Under the pieces are notes generated by a model. That model searched no databases. It saw nothing but the letters and a program-made list of their open reading frames with translations, and was not told where the DNA came from. The position numbers were made by a program, and so were the translations under genes. From JBCFAY01 sp038562375 (lineage in GTDB: Bacteria; Bacillota; Clostridia; Christensenellales; CAG-138), in the NCBI GenBank assembly GCA_038562375.1, contig JBCFAY010000002.1, forward strand, positions 124,001 to 188,000: a stretch of DNA of 64,000 bases. The letters are read 5' to 3'. Each line of letters begins with the position of its first letter. Position 1 is the stretch's first letter. This document shows positions 54,242-63,978 of this stretch, one piece after another.

Positions 54242-55154
54242 AAGTATGGTAAGCCGGCTCATATCGGGGATGTTTATTCTATTGCTTTCGCTTACAGCAG
54301 GCTGCGCAAAACAGACCTTATTTTCAGATAAGGATATTGATTATAGCGCGGATCTTTCCGCATACAAAACGATGCCTCCTCAACTCAGCTACTGTCAAGA
54401 TATAGTTTATGATGGAAAAAACAAGCTGGATATATGTTATCCCAATGCTGAAGAGGGCAAACGGTACCCGCTGCTCGTATTTATCCATGGTGGCGGATGG
54501 GTATCCGGGGATAAATCTGAAGTCCGTGAGGCGATGCCCAGTATTGCTATGAAAGGCTATATAGTCGCATCCGTAGAATATACTTTTGCAGATAAAAACA
54601 TATTTCCTGTTCAACTTAAAAACATACGCGATGCACTGGCCTTCCTTGTAAAGAACAGCGATCAATATGCGATAGATTCATCCGCTATCGGTTTGTGGGG
54701 TATATCAGCTGGTGCCCATCTGGCAATGCTTGCCGCATATGCTGGCGATCTGATTCCAACGCAAGGATGGGATAATACCATTCGCATTTCTGCTGTAAGC
54801 GAATGGTCCGGGCCAACGGATCTTTCACTCCCGATTGATCCATATAGTACTGTTGAAACGCTTTTGGGAATTACTGATAGCACTTCACAGTCAAGTTTGG
54901 ATTTGCTTCGCATTGGCAGTCCTGTCACCTATGTAAACGCCTATACTCCTCCAACACAGATCGTACATGGGGAACAAGATGCCGTCGTCTCCGTGGAGCA
55001 CGCCAAAACGCTGGCTTCTCTTTTGAAGAAAAATCATGTCCAATATGAGGTGTGCCTAATACAAAATGCCGGGCACAGCTATGGTGAGGATACGGGGATA
55101 CAGTTAAACAACATGGTTCGTTTCTTCAATCGACATCTCAAAGGAGTATCCTGA
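54234..55154 (+). CDS. Lipoprotein alpha/beta hydrolase (carboxylesterase-like)
   Basis: This protein of about 306 aa has a lipoprotein signal with lipobox TAGC (Cys about 24), then an esterase fold with HGGGW oxyanion motif, the nucleophile elbow WGISAGAH (Ser about 163), a late Asp in HGEQDAVVS and His in NAGHSYG. It resembles the HSL/BD-FAE esterase family that removes acetyl or feruloyl groups from polysaccharides. GAGG stands 6 nt before ATG 54234 and it overlaps the epimerase stop. Its stop overlaps the convergent sugar transferase gene by 51 bp. Confidence 0.85.
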   Translation: MRRSMVSRLISGMFILLLSLTAGCAKQTLFSDKDIDYSADLSAYKTMPPQLSYCQDIVYDGKNKLDICYPNAEEGKRYPLLVFIHGGGWVSGDKSEVREAMPSIAMKGYIVASVEYTFADKNIFPVQLKNIRDALAFLVKNSDQYAIDSSAIGLWGISAGAHLAMLAAYAGDLIPTQGWDNTIRISAVSEWSGPTDLSLPIDPYSTVETLLGITDSTSQSSLDLLRIGSPVTYVNAYTPPTQIVHGEQDAVVSVEHAKTLASLLKKNHVQYEVCLIQNAGHSYGEDTGIQLNNMVRFFNRHLKGVS

Positions 55155-55811
55155 ATCAACGGCCATATTAGCCAGCATATCGGATGAAATGATGCCGTCT
55201 TGGATTTGCTTTCTGCGAAACTCATCAAATAGGCCAACTGTCGGCTCGGATTCTGGGGGGAGTACGTCCGCTCTCCCCAGCACTTTCTTGATGGTTGCGC
55301 ATACAATGCGTATATCTAACCGGAAGGACAGATGCTCCACGTAATACACGTCCATCATAAATCGCTCCGGCCACTGAACACGCACACGGCCGTTAACTTG
55401 CGCATATCCCGTAATGCCTGGTAGTACTTGGTGGCGTTTGTTTTCCTCTACCGTATACCAAGGATAATACCGCAATAACAACGGACGCGGCCCTATAATG
55501 CTCATATCCCCTTTAAGGACGTTAATCAACTGGGGCAGTTCGTCCAAGCTAAATTTGCGAAGCAAAGCGCCTACGGACGAGAGATTTGCCGGCTCCATAG
55601 CTTTTCCCGTGAAAGCCGGCCGCATAGTACGGAACTTATACAATACAAAAGGCTTTCCATTGCGACCGATTCGCGGGGCATTGTACATAACGGGCGCAGA
55701 AGATTCCTCAAGCTTGATCGCAAGAACGCACAAGAGCATAATCCAACTGCTGAATATCAATGCGAGCAATGCAAAAATAAAATCGGCAACACGTTTTACA
55801 TACTTGTACAT
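55104..55811 (-). CDS. Initiating undecaprenyl-phosphate sugar transferase
   Basis: This 235-aa protein has one N-terminal membrane segment (about 9-32) and the bacterial sugar transferase domain with YKFRTMRP and the active-site run LDELPQLINVLKGDMSIIGPRP. It transfers a phosphosugar to undecaprenyl phosphate, starting the repeat unit. There is no large N-terminal membrane domain, so it is the short type. Last gene of the minus-strand polysaccharide operon. Confidence 0.9.
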   Translation of the reverse strand: MYKYVKRVADFIFALLALIFSSWIMLLCVLAIKLEESSAPVMYNAPRIGRNGKPFVLYKFRTMRPAFTGKAMEPANLSSVGALLRKFSLDELPQLINVLKGDMSIIGPRPLLLRYYPWYTVEENKRHQVLPGITGYAQVNGRVRVQWPERFMMDVYYVEHLSFRLDIRIVCATIKKVLGRADVLPPESEPTVGLFDEFRRKQIQDGIISSDMLANMAVDSGYSFEMSIEETNHVV

Positions 55812-56917
55812 GAAGGATTCTTTCTCCTTTGCTGGCCTATACGGTTGTATACCGGTGGCCTACGGGGCCTGACAAGCTTTTGATTGACCCTCAAACTGAA
55901 TATGGCATACTTGATCATTAATGGCAGTATGGAGAGATCAATGTATTGCCGCACAAAAGAAAGCCTCAGTGCTTGCGCGATTCGGGCCTCTTTGGCGCGT
56001 ACCGCCTTGATTACGATAAGCATGAACCGTTGCGCAATCGTTCTTACAAAGAGTTTGTTTATAAAAAGCTTCGCTTTTTCATTCTGCTCACGTAGTCTTT
56101 TGCACCACTGCGCCAGATCTTCCAATGAGAAGTGGTATTCTGCGGGAAGTTCCACAGTACGGAACGAGCCCACACAGAGCTGATAATGCATCCATAGCTC
56201 AGCAACGGTCGGAGTGATCCCCAGTTCATTTAGCCATTGCGCGCGTACTTTGTTTGCCATTTCGATCTGTCTCAGACGGTCATAAATGGAAATCTGGCGG
56301 CTATGTCGCCTATAAAACATCAGAATTTTAGGATATTCATAAATACTCCCTACTCTGACTAAGTTAGTCCAGAAAAGATAATCTTCACCATTTGAAAATT
56401 CTTCATTATAAACAATATGATGCTCCTCAACAACAGTCTTCCGGAACATAGTAGACGGGTTATTGATGGCGCAGGCGAAAAACAGTGCCAGCTTGATTTT
56501 CTCGGGATCCGTTTCCATGCAGGCAAAAAGCCCCTTCCTGTCACCAAAATTCTGCGCACGGGCCGCTATGGCAGCAATATTGGGGTGGCTTTCCAGGAAA
56601 GCCACCTGCAGTTCTAGCCGCCTTGGATGTGCGATATCGTCGGAATCCATGCGGGCAATGTACTTTCCCTTCGCTGTTGCCAAACCGCGGTTAACAGAGT
56701 AAGAGATGCCGTGATTGGAATCGTTTTTTAGCAGTATAATTCGGCTGTCCACATAGCTTTGAATGACCTTAAGGGAGTTATTAACGGAACAATCGTCAAT
56801 AATAATAAATTCAAAATGCTGATGCGTTTGATGCAGAATACTCTCTATACAGCAGCGTAAATATCCCTCATCTGTATTATAATTTGCCATTACAACTGAT
56901 ATTAAGGGTGGCTCCAC
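55796..56917 (-). CDS. GT2-family glycosyltransferase
   Basis: This glycosyltransferase of about 373 aa has a GT-A fold: VVMANYNTDEGYLRCC, an IIDDCS motif, DXD-type MDSDD, and FSNGEDYLFWT. A GTG start at 56917 is preferred because AGGAGG lies 8 nt upstream; the alternative is farther upstream without a site. It overlaps the sugar transferase start by 16 bp. Confidence 0.86.
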   Translation of the reverse strand: MEPPLISVVMANYNTDEGYLRCCIESILHQTHQHFEFIIIDDCSVNNSLKVIQSYVDSRIILLKNDSNHGISYSVNRGLATAKGKYIARMDSDDIAHPRRLELQVAFLESHPNIAAIAARAQNFGDRKGLFACMETDPEKIKLALFFACAINNPSTMFRKTVVEEHHIVYNEEFSNGEDYLFWTNLVRVGSIYEYPKILMFYRRHSRQISIYDRLRQIEMANKVRAQWLNELGITPTVAELWMHYQLCVGSFRTVELPAEYHFSLEDLAQWCKRLREQNEKAKLFINKLFVRTIAQRFMLIVIKAVRAKEARIAQALRLSFVRQYIDLSILPLMIKYAIFSLRVNQKLVRPRRPPVYNRIGQQRRKNPSCTSM

Positions 56918-56931
56918 AGCATTCACCTCCT

Positions 56932-57996
56932 CTAATACAAAATAGACATCCACTTAAATGTCCTAAATCTGGAAAGCCAAACAATCAGAAAAGATGCGAG
57001 CAATGAAACGGAAATAGTTACGACAATAAAAATCACACTCGTATGCAGCGCAGAAAATGCATCGATGCGGCTCAGCTTAATTAAGAATACGATTAAAAGC
57101 GGATGTAGCGTGTAAAGCAATATGCTGCATTTGCGCATCCAGAGGTTCGCCTTTTTGAACGGTACATGGATACGCAGTAACAACCTAGTTATAAAATAGC
57201 CTGCAGGAAGCATAAAGAATGCAATGTTGCTCCCGGTCTCTTGTGTCCAGCCATGCCGGTATGTTACAGTAGCTTCCACTAGATACAGCGCCAGAAAGGC
57301 CATGGCAAGCAGGCAGAGGCGGCCTGTGGACGAACTCTCCTCTCGGTTTGCCATATGGTAGGTAAGCACCGCCAGCGGCAGCCCGTAAAACAGCCCGTTG
57401 TTTGGCGTTTGGAAGATAAATGTATAGACATTGATGAAGTCACCAAGAACGCGAACGTTTTGGAAGGCATTTGGAAATTCTCCAATAAGAACCCCTATTG
57501 CCCATAACACACAGGCTATAATCGCCAGCACCTTCATGGGTAGCTTGCGCGCCAGAAACCAAAAAAGTACAATCCCCCAGATAACGGCGGTAAAAAACCA
57601 CATATGATAAAATGTGCCTGAATAAAGAAATTGCCATATAAGCGTTGGCATAATGGTTTCAATCAATCCGTTGCGAAAAAGATTTACAGTAGAGATCAAC
57701 AAATAGGGCGCGGACCAGATTGCATACATCCCTATTATCCTAACCAAATAGCCGGAAATCATTTTACCGGATTCTTGATCGCTAATTTTACAGTTCACTT
57801 GTCTCATTCTCCGAAACAAGAAGTAATAGCTGGTTATTGTAAAGAATGTCGGCGTGACACGCATAAAGGACCTGAATACTAGCTCAGTCAGCCAGGATGT
57901 CTCCTGCGGAAATAAATAAAAATATAAATGAGAGCCGATAATACCGAGGGCAAAAAGAAATTTGGCAATATCTACGGCGTTCGATCTCTGGTTCAT
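56932..57996 (-). CDS. Acyltransferase-3 family O-acetyltransferase
   Basis: This 354-aa integral membrane protein has about ten helices and the N-terminal AVDIAKFLFALGIIGSHL pattern of Acyl_transf_3 proteins, with the conserved His about residue 22. It would acetylate a surface polysaccharide. A 103-bp gap separates it from the flippase. Confidence 0.87.
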   Translation of the reverse strand: MNQRSNAVDIAKFLFALGIIGSHLYFYLFPQETSWLTELVFRSFMRVTPTFFTITSYYFLFRRMRQVNCKISDQESGKMISGYLVRIIGMYAIWSAPYLLISTVNLFRNGLIETIMPTLIWQFLYSGTFYHMWFFTAVIWGIVLFWFLARKLPMKVLAIIACVLWAIGVLIGEFPNAFQNVRVLGDFINVYTFIFQTPNNGLFYGLPLAVLTYHMANREESSSTGRLCLLAMAFLALYLVEATVTYRHGWTQETGSNIAFFMLPAGYFITRLLLRIHVPFKKANLWMRKCSILLYTLHPLLIVFLIKLSRIDAFSALHTSVIFIVVTISVSLLASFLIVWLSRFRTFKWMSILY

Positions 57997-58099
57997 ACAT
58001 TCACCTCAATGCAAGCATTTGGACACTTCTCATTCTTCGCACGGATAGCCTGACAGAAGCAATTGAATCAGAGATCCAAATTGATTTGTTCTTATGGCA

Positions 58100-59500
58100 T
58101 TATCCATTGCTTTTTCCCAGCTGTTTGCGAATAGCAATTACAACCTGCATAATTAGATTCTTATTGATAAACACAGCTACAGCGAACATTGCTGCAAACA
58201 GGGCGATTTGTAAAACTGCCGTAGAGTTGCGCAACGCCAGCACAAGGCCAGCATAACCTGCTGTTAGCAGCAAAAAACGCACCACCTGCAGATCCGCCTT
58301 CAAATGCTTATTGACTAGCGTTTTGCATAAAATCATACGGAATATGGCACCCAGTACTGTTGCAATAGCCACGCCGTAGAGCTTGAAAAACGAGCCAAGA
58401 ACGATAATCAATATAATATTGACAACGGCGCTGGACACCGTATCGATGAGATTGGCGAGCGTATCCTTCGCCATGATAAAGACGGAGCTAATGTGCGTTA
58501 CCAGGGTCGTAAGGATGCATTCCAAAAAAACTATGGGGATATACAAAAGAGAACTTCCATAATCCCCTTTTACTAGAAAAGGATAGACGAGATACGTGGC
58601 GGGCAATATCATAAAGAGCACCCCAAAACAGAGCAACTGCAGCTTTTTGTAAATATCATTAAATATTTTCCCACGCTGCTCGTCCTCATTACGGCGAATC
58701 ATCTCCTCTTGCCAAGCCATATTATATACCAAAGTAATGGTACTGAGAATTGTTTGAAATCGCAATGCTACAGAATAAATACCGTTCATAGAGTAGCCCA
58801 GAAGCCAGGGGATAATTAAGGGGCTGCAAAGCCCCAGCAGCTTCCAAAAGGTGGTTGCAACAATGAAATGGCGGACATAGTGCATAACCTCCTTCAATAT
58901 CGCTGCGGAATACTCCTTCAGTCTGATATACTGACGCAGACGGATCATCAGTTCCACCACGACTGCCGTCACAAAGTAGGATATAATAGAGGAAAGCAAT
59001 AGAGCTTCTACGCCCATATGCAGGAAAACAACCAGAACCACATTTACTGCAATGCTGATAGAAGCGGATATAACGTTGCTTGCAGCATAGGCCTTTGTAT
59101 TACCAACCGCCCGGGCGGCGTTTTGCCAAACCGTAAGCAGTCCCGATGTAGCAACCATAAGAGCGACATAGATCGCAAGCTTTATATGGAACAGCTGCAA
59201 AATAATGCCGATGATCAGATAAATGCAAGAAAGCAGTCCAACGTGTGGAATGACAGTACTGAAAAAGCTTACTCGATCGGATTGATCCTTCTTGTCAAAG
59301 CCCAGGCGCAGGATCGCGTCCCATATTGCCTGGAACAGCACCGGTAAAAAAATCTGCACATAGGCAGCGATTGTATCGTATTGCCCAAGATTTGCCGTTG
59401 CAATGTATGTCGTATAAATGGGCAAAAACAGAAATTGCACGATACGCGTTGCAAATGTTCCGAGAAAATAGTGGAAAAAAGTTGTCAGCATTTTTTTCAT
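58100..59500 (-). CDS. Wzx-type polysaccharide flippase
   Basis: This 466-aa membrane protein has about 12-14 helices with an N-terminal FLGTFATRIVQFLFLPIYTTYI-like MATE/MOP start. It moves the undecaprenyl-linked repeat unit across the membrane. It is placed between the Wzy-like polymerase and the acyltransferase, as expected in a Wzx/Wzy locus. Confidence 0.87.
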   Translation of the reverse strand: MKKMLTTFFHYFLGTFATRIVQFLFLPIYTTYIATANLGQYDTIAAYVQIFLPVLFQAIWDAILRLGFDKKDQSDRVSFFSTVIPHVGLLSCIYLIIGIILQLFHIKLAIYVALMVATSGLLTVWQNAARAVGNTKAYAASNVISASISIAVNVVLVVFLHMGVEALLLSSIISYFVTAVVVELMIRLRQYIRLKEYSAAILKEVMHYVRHFIVATTFWKLLGLCSPLIIPWLLGYSMNGIYSVALRFQTILSTITLVYNMAWQEEMIRRNEDEQRGKIFNDIYKKLQLLCFGVLFMILPATYLVYPFLVKGDYGSSLLYIPIVFLECILTTLVTHISSVFIMAKDTLANLIDTVSSAVVNIILIIVLGSFFKLYGVAIATVLGAIFRMILCKTLVNKHLKADLQVVRFLLLTAGYAGLVLALRNSTAVLQIALFAAMFAVAVFINKNLIMQVVIAIRKQLGKSNG

Positions 59501-59506
59501 AGCGCA

Positions 59507-60637
59507 TTACCCGATATTCCAGGCATAAGGGATCCATTGCCCGTAATTAAAATTAATGAATTCCCGGTTGAACAAAATCGCCGAATAAACAACATACAGT
59601 AGAGCCAACGCCGTGTTCCATTTTCGGTTCGGCATGGATCTTACGGTAAGTGGAACAAGTATGATCCAAGAAAGGCGGAAATAGAGCGAGATACGGTTTA
59701 AATTCGGGCTGTAGTTACTCAGTGAAGCAAACACAAGTTCGATCCATAGGAACAGAAAAAACACGCGATAGTTTGGATTAAGTTGGACAATGCGTTTATA
59801 AAACAAATAAGGTATGAATAAAGGAATGCGAATGATTAAAGTACTGAGCTTCAGACTGCCCTCTTTTATAAAATAATCCGATAACTTTATAATGGATGCT
59901 GGGATATAGTCGAACAGAAAAACATAACTCAGATAAAAGAATATGCATGCTGACCAAATCAAGCAAGCTACAACATGGTTGCCCCTTTTTTCACCGCAGG
60001 CAAAATAGAACGGAATTATAAATGCGGCAGTATAATGAAACAACATTGCAAGGGCTATGTATAGAAGAAAGATCTTAAATTTTTTATCCAGCAGGGGCTT
60101 AAGGGAAGCCCATACTAAAGAAACGGCGATCATCTGCCGCATGATGTTAAAGGAGTGCGGAACGAATTCTGAGAAAATGAAGAGCGCGGCCAAACCGACC
60201 GGAAGCAGGTGCGAAAAATCCCATAGTCCCTTACCAAATGCGATGAACATAATGAGCGCGGAGACGGCAAACAACATGCGGGCATCGCCGCCAAGTCCAT
60301 ACGTCAGCTTGTTGAGCAGTACAAAGCCCGGCTCCATTGCTTTTGTTTTTTCAAAAAACTCGGTAACTGTCTGGATTGAGGAAAACTCTTCAAAACGGTT
60401 GATATATATGGGTGTATCCGTGCCTACTTGATAACGCACACTCAGAATAACAATAAAAGGCAGGCAAGCAGCCGCAAAACCAAGTGCATATATGAGCCGA
60501 GAGGATTTGGTGGAAGTCGCGCTGTTTCCGGACAGACGCAACGCCACAGCTTGGGTCAGTTGCATAATGACAACGGCCCAAACTATGAGGCTCACATAAA
60601 GCGCTATAGTTGACGGTACTGACATGACTCCGCCCAT
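59507..60637 (-). CDS. EpsG-family Wzy-type polysaccharide polymerase
   Basis: This 376-aa protein has about ten to eleven helices and matches EpsG-like proteins by TPIYINRFEEF, the MEPGFVLLNKLTYGLGGD motif and the MIAVSLVW region. It joins repeat units. The start overlaps the upstream stop (TGATG); an internal ATG at 60625 is a possible alternative. Confidence 0.85.
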   Translation of the reverse strand: MGGVMSVPSTIALYVSLIVWAVVIMQLTQAVALRLSGNSATSTKSSRLIYALGFAAACLPFIVILSVRYQVGTDTPIYINRFEEFSSIQTVTEFFEKTKAMEPGFVLLNKLTYGLGGDARMLFAVSALIMFIAFGKGLWDFSHLLPVGLAALFIFSEFVPHSFNIMRQMIAVSLVWASLKPLLDKKFKIFLLYIALAMLFHYTAAFIIPFYFACGEKRGNHVVACLIWSACIFFYLSYVFLFDYIPASIIKLSDYFIKEGSLKLSTLIIRIPLFIPYLFYKRIVQLNPNYRVFFLFLWIELVFASLSNYSPNLNRISLYFRLSWIILVPLTVRSMPNRKWNTALALLYVVYSAILFNREFINFNYGQWIPYAWNIG

Positions 60638-62577
60638 CAGCTTTGGTACAGATCAAGCAGTTGCCCGCAGGATTGCTTGATATCAAACCCCAGTTTTTTG
60701 ATTTGTTCCATCCGGATTCCCTTGTCGAGACGTGGCATTTCCAGGGCCTTGGACAAGGGAGGAATCCAGACTGCAGCGCCCTGATCGATTGGTACAAACT
60801 GCATAAGATCCAACCCAAAATCGGCATCCCTTGTAACTGCAATCGATACGACCATGGGTATCCCGGCCGCGTGAGCTTCAACCAATACGACGGGCAGGCC
60901 TTCCATCAGCGATGGCAATACAAGTGCATCTGCCAGTTGAAGCAACTGCGGCATATCAGAGCGGCTTCCGATAAACCTTATATAATCCTCTAGCGATCCA
61001 ATATGAACCTGTTCTTTCATTTTTTCCATTAACGGGCCATCCCCTACACAAAGAAAGAACCATGGCAATCCCTGCTTTTTAGCAATCATCGCAACATCGA
61101 GAAGGAACGCGTGATTTTTTACATCAGCAATACGCGCCGCGTGAAGGATGATCTTTTTTTCCCATATTTCAAATTCATCCTTATACGCGGTGCGCTGTTC
61201 GTCATTGATGTCCAGAGAAAATTTCTCAACATCAACTCCGTTATGGATCAGCGTTACCTCGTGGTTGCGAACAGGTCGATCGCCGAATACGGAGCGCGCT
61301 GCTGCTTCGCTACATGCGCAAAGTCTCGTGGCAAATCGAGGGGCAAACAGCCGAGCCAGGCTTAGCTTAGCCAGCGTACGCAGGCTTTTATCGGTGCTGT
61401 GATCCAAATGAGCATGGCAAATGCGCACCGGAACGCCCTCCTTTTTTGCGCACAGCGCGCTTATCCAGCCTGGTGAATCCAGGTGGGTATGTACAGCCCG
61501 ATATTGTCCGCTGCGAATAATTTCACGCAGCTTCTTTGTATAGCGACGGTATCCTATTTCCGTTACAAGCGGGATTTCAAAAACCTTGGCCCCCATTTGC
61601 AGCATCTCGTTATTAAAATCAGCGGGACCTTGCAAATGGGAAACAAAATCAAACTGTACCGTCTGACGGTCAATATTCCGATAAACGTTCATAACCATGG
61701 TTTCCACTCCGCCGGTGCGCTGTGTGGAGGATAATATCTGTAGCACCCGCATGGGTACGGCGGTAGGCGTAACTTCCGATCTCAGCCTATATTTTTTCTT
61801 GTGATACCACAACAGCCACTCATACGGAATCAGACCCACAACAAGAGGCTTAAGTACAAAAAAGAGGCCTATCGGCATCAACTGCAGCGCACGGTATCCC
61901 TGATATCTGACGCGGGCGGCGTTTACCCGGTAACGATATTTCTTTCGGCCCCGTGAATACCGGCTTTCGTAATAATCAAGAAGTGGTTCCTCCATGTTGT
62001 ATCCCCGATATCCCGCTGCATAAAGGCGCAAAAACAGATCGTAGTCCTCAACGCGCTGAAACGCTTTGTCCGTTCTGTATCCGCCAAGCGCAAGGAGGAC
62101 TTCGCGCCTGAACATGGTGGTCGGATGAGCGAATTGATTTCCGCGCAGGAAATCCTTTTTTGTCGGCGCTTTATTGGCTTTACGGCTACCCCAGACCCCT
62201 CCTTCATCATAGAGGATAACAGAGCTGCCGACGACGGCGCACTCAGGATGTGCATCCAAAAAAGCGATTTGGTGCGCAAAACGATCCGTATGCGCGACAT
62301 CGTCGGAATCCATGCGTGCAATATACTCTCCCGAAGCAGCCTGTATACACTTGTTCAACGTGGGCGCAAGCGTCATATTGACCTGATTCCTGAGAATTCG
62401 AATGCGTATATCCTTTTGCGCCCATTCTAAAAGCTTGGAGTAGCTGTTGTCGGTCGAACCATCATCGCAAATAATAAGTTCAAAGTCCCCATAACTCTGT
62501 GATAAGATGGATTGTATTGCGCGATCTATCCGTCCCGCATCGTTGTATACGCCCATGGCTACCGATATTTTGGGCAT
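60637..62577 (-). CDS. Bifunctional GT2-GT4 glycosyltransferase fusion
   Basis: This 646-aa protein has an N-terminal GT-A half (residues 1-265: VAMGVYNDAGRID, IICDDGSTD, DXD MDSDD, FQRVEDYDLFLRLYA) and a C-terminal GT-B half (275-646: LQILSSTQRTGGVETM, HNGVDVEKF, PSLMEGLPVVLVEAHAAG with the EX7E pair). Both catalytic cores look intact. Fusion suggests two successive sugar additions by one chain. Confidence 0.88.
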   Translation of the reverse strand: MPKISVAMGVYNDAGRIDRAIQSILSQSYGDFELIICDDGSTDNSYSKLLEWAQKDIRIRILRNQVNMTLAPTLNKCIQAASGEYIARMDSDDVAHTDRFAHQIAFLDAHPECAVVGSSVILYDEGGVWGSRKANKAPTKKDFLRGNQFAHPTTMFRREVLLALGGYRTDKAFQRVEDYDLFLRLYAAGYRGYNMEEPLLDYYESRYSRGRKKYRYRVNAARVRYQGYRALQLMPIGLFFVLKPLVVGLIPYEWLLWYHKKKYRLRSEVTPTAVPMRVLQILSSTQRTGGVETMVMNVYRNIDRQTVQFDFVSHLQGPADFNNEMLQMGAKVFEIPLVTEIGYRRYTKKLREIIRSGQYRAVHTHLDSPGWISALCAKKEGVPVRICHAHLDHSTDKSLRTLAKLSLARLFAPRFATRLCACSEAAARSVFGDRPVRNHEVTLIHNGVDVEKFSLDINDEQRTAYKDEFEIWEKKIILHAARIADVKNHAFLLDVAMIAKKQGLPWFFLCVGDGPLMEKMKEQVHIGSLEDYIRFIGSRSDMPQLLQLADALVLPSLMEGLPVVLVEAHAAGIPMVVSIAVTRDADFGLDLMQFVPIDQGAAVWIPPLSKALEMPRLDKGIRMEQIKKLGFDIKQSCGQLLDLYQS

Positions 62578-62604
62578 GCGCTCTTCTCCCTCTCCCTTTC
62601 CCCG

Positions 62605-63978
62605 CTAGAGAATGCTTCGTTTAAAATCCGTATCCCTGTTGCTGATAAACGCCACGCGATCGATTTCCTTCTTGGTATTACGAATTTGGTTCGTCAGCCG
62701 CTTGAAGTCGAGTAGCTTTGTCTTATGCAGCAATACGCAGGGAACAATGTGTTCACAAGCCTCGAGAAAAGACAATTCCTTTCCGGATAAAGAAAACTCA
62801 GAAAATAGAGCTATAGTGATATCGTAAGAGGAAATCGCACCGCGGATTTGTTCCCTGTACGCGTTTAAAGAATCGGCAGACGTCGATGTCCAATTGAAGA
62901 AATCGACATGCAGGCCCGGGAAATTGCTTGGATGACTCAGCAACAGATCTGGTGTAAAATCGGCAACCATCACGCGCTCACCGATCTGTGCGAATGAGGC
63001 AATGACGGAAACGAATGTGGCGATATAGTCACAAACCGGACTGGAAGGCAGCAGCATCAAGGTAGCCCCTCTGGGTTCATCCTCCTTTGATTCTGGCATA
63101 TTGAGCAGCATCTGCGCAGCAAACAAACGAATGGATGCATCTGTCGTCATCTCTTGTGCCGGTAGGGGAGCAGCGGGACGGATGTGCGCCTTGCGGCGCA
63201 GAAAGGCACTCGTTCTACGTTTCTGAAGTTTGGATGTCTTAATATATTGCCCAAGAAGCTTCCGCGTATCCGACACATGCCTATTTACGATGGTACGGCG
63301 AAGCAGCGCGCGCGAATGGAGTTCTTCGGAAATCCCCTCTTCGTCTACAAAATGAATTCTCGTATCGAATAGTATCAGCAAAAACGAAACAGCAATTCCC
63401 ATAGCAAGGCCAATCAACGCAAACAAAACGCCAATAAAGATGGTCTGCAAAGCGAGGCTACGGCCGATATCACGAATTTCATACTGGCCGTCATGCCATT
63501 GCAGCTTTCCGACCTGCGGCATTTCGGAAAGAATATTATCCGCTACGGCGCGCGCTGCCTGTGCAAGCTCGCGAGTTCTATCGGGCTCGTTGGTACGAAC
63601 TACAAATGTAATGACATCCGTCTCGGTGGGATTTGTGATTGAAATTGCCTGCTGACAATCTAACAACCGCATATCAAAACTGAGCAGGGCGCGCACTCTC
63701 TGTGCGTATGCGACATCATCTAGCAACGCCACGCCGCTCGCCGCCGCCTCATGGCCGGAAACCATGCTATCGGTGCGCAGACCAATATTTACCGAAAACT
63801 CTTTTTCATATATCCGATTATAAGTGCTGTAGCCCATGATAATTCCGAGTATGCCGCCAATAATCGCAAGAACAACGAGCAGCCAGATATGATCAAGTAA
63901 GCGATACAGGGAATGCCTGAAAAAGATCCTGCTGTTTTGTCCGGCGGCATCTGGTCCCTTTAGATTGGCTTCCGGCAT
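62605..63978 (-). CDS. Wzz/CapA-like chain-length protein with degenerate kinase-like domain
   Basis: This 457-aa protein has a Wzz-type N-terminal TM (about 31-52), an extracytoplasmic helical region, and a second TM (about 185-208). A cytoplasmic C-terminal part of about 170 residues resembles a BY-kinase/P-loop fold (GERVMVADFTPD), but where Walker A should stand it reads LPSSPVCDYIATF, with no GK[ST]. The catalytic motif is therefore lost. It may be a scaffold with a separate kinase elsewhere. First gene of the minus-strand operon within the window; the promoter is beyond or near its end. Confidence 0.78.
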   Translation of the reverse strand: MPEANLKGPDAAGQNSRIFFRHSLYRLLDHIWLLVVLAIIGGILGIIMGYSTYNRIYEKEFSVNIGLRTDSMVSGHEAAASGVALLDDVAYAQRVRALLSFDMRLLDCQQAISITNPTETDVITFVVRTNEPDRTRELAQAARAVADNILSEMPQVGKLQWHDGQYEIRDIGRSLALQTIFIGVLFALIGLAMGIAVSFLLILFDTRIHFVDEEGISEELHSRALLRRTIVNRHVSDTRKLLGQYIKTSKLQKRRTSAFLRRKAHIRPAAPLPAQEMTTDASIRLFAAQMLLNMPESKEDEPRGATLMLLPSSPVCDYIATFVSVIASFAQIGERVMVADFTPDLLLSHPSNFPGLHVDFFNWTSTSADSLNAYREQIRGAISSYDITIALFSEFSLSGKELSFLEACEHIVPCVLLHKTKLLDFKRLTNQIRNTKKEIDRVAFISNRDTDFKRSIL

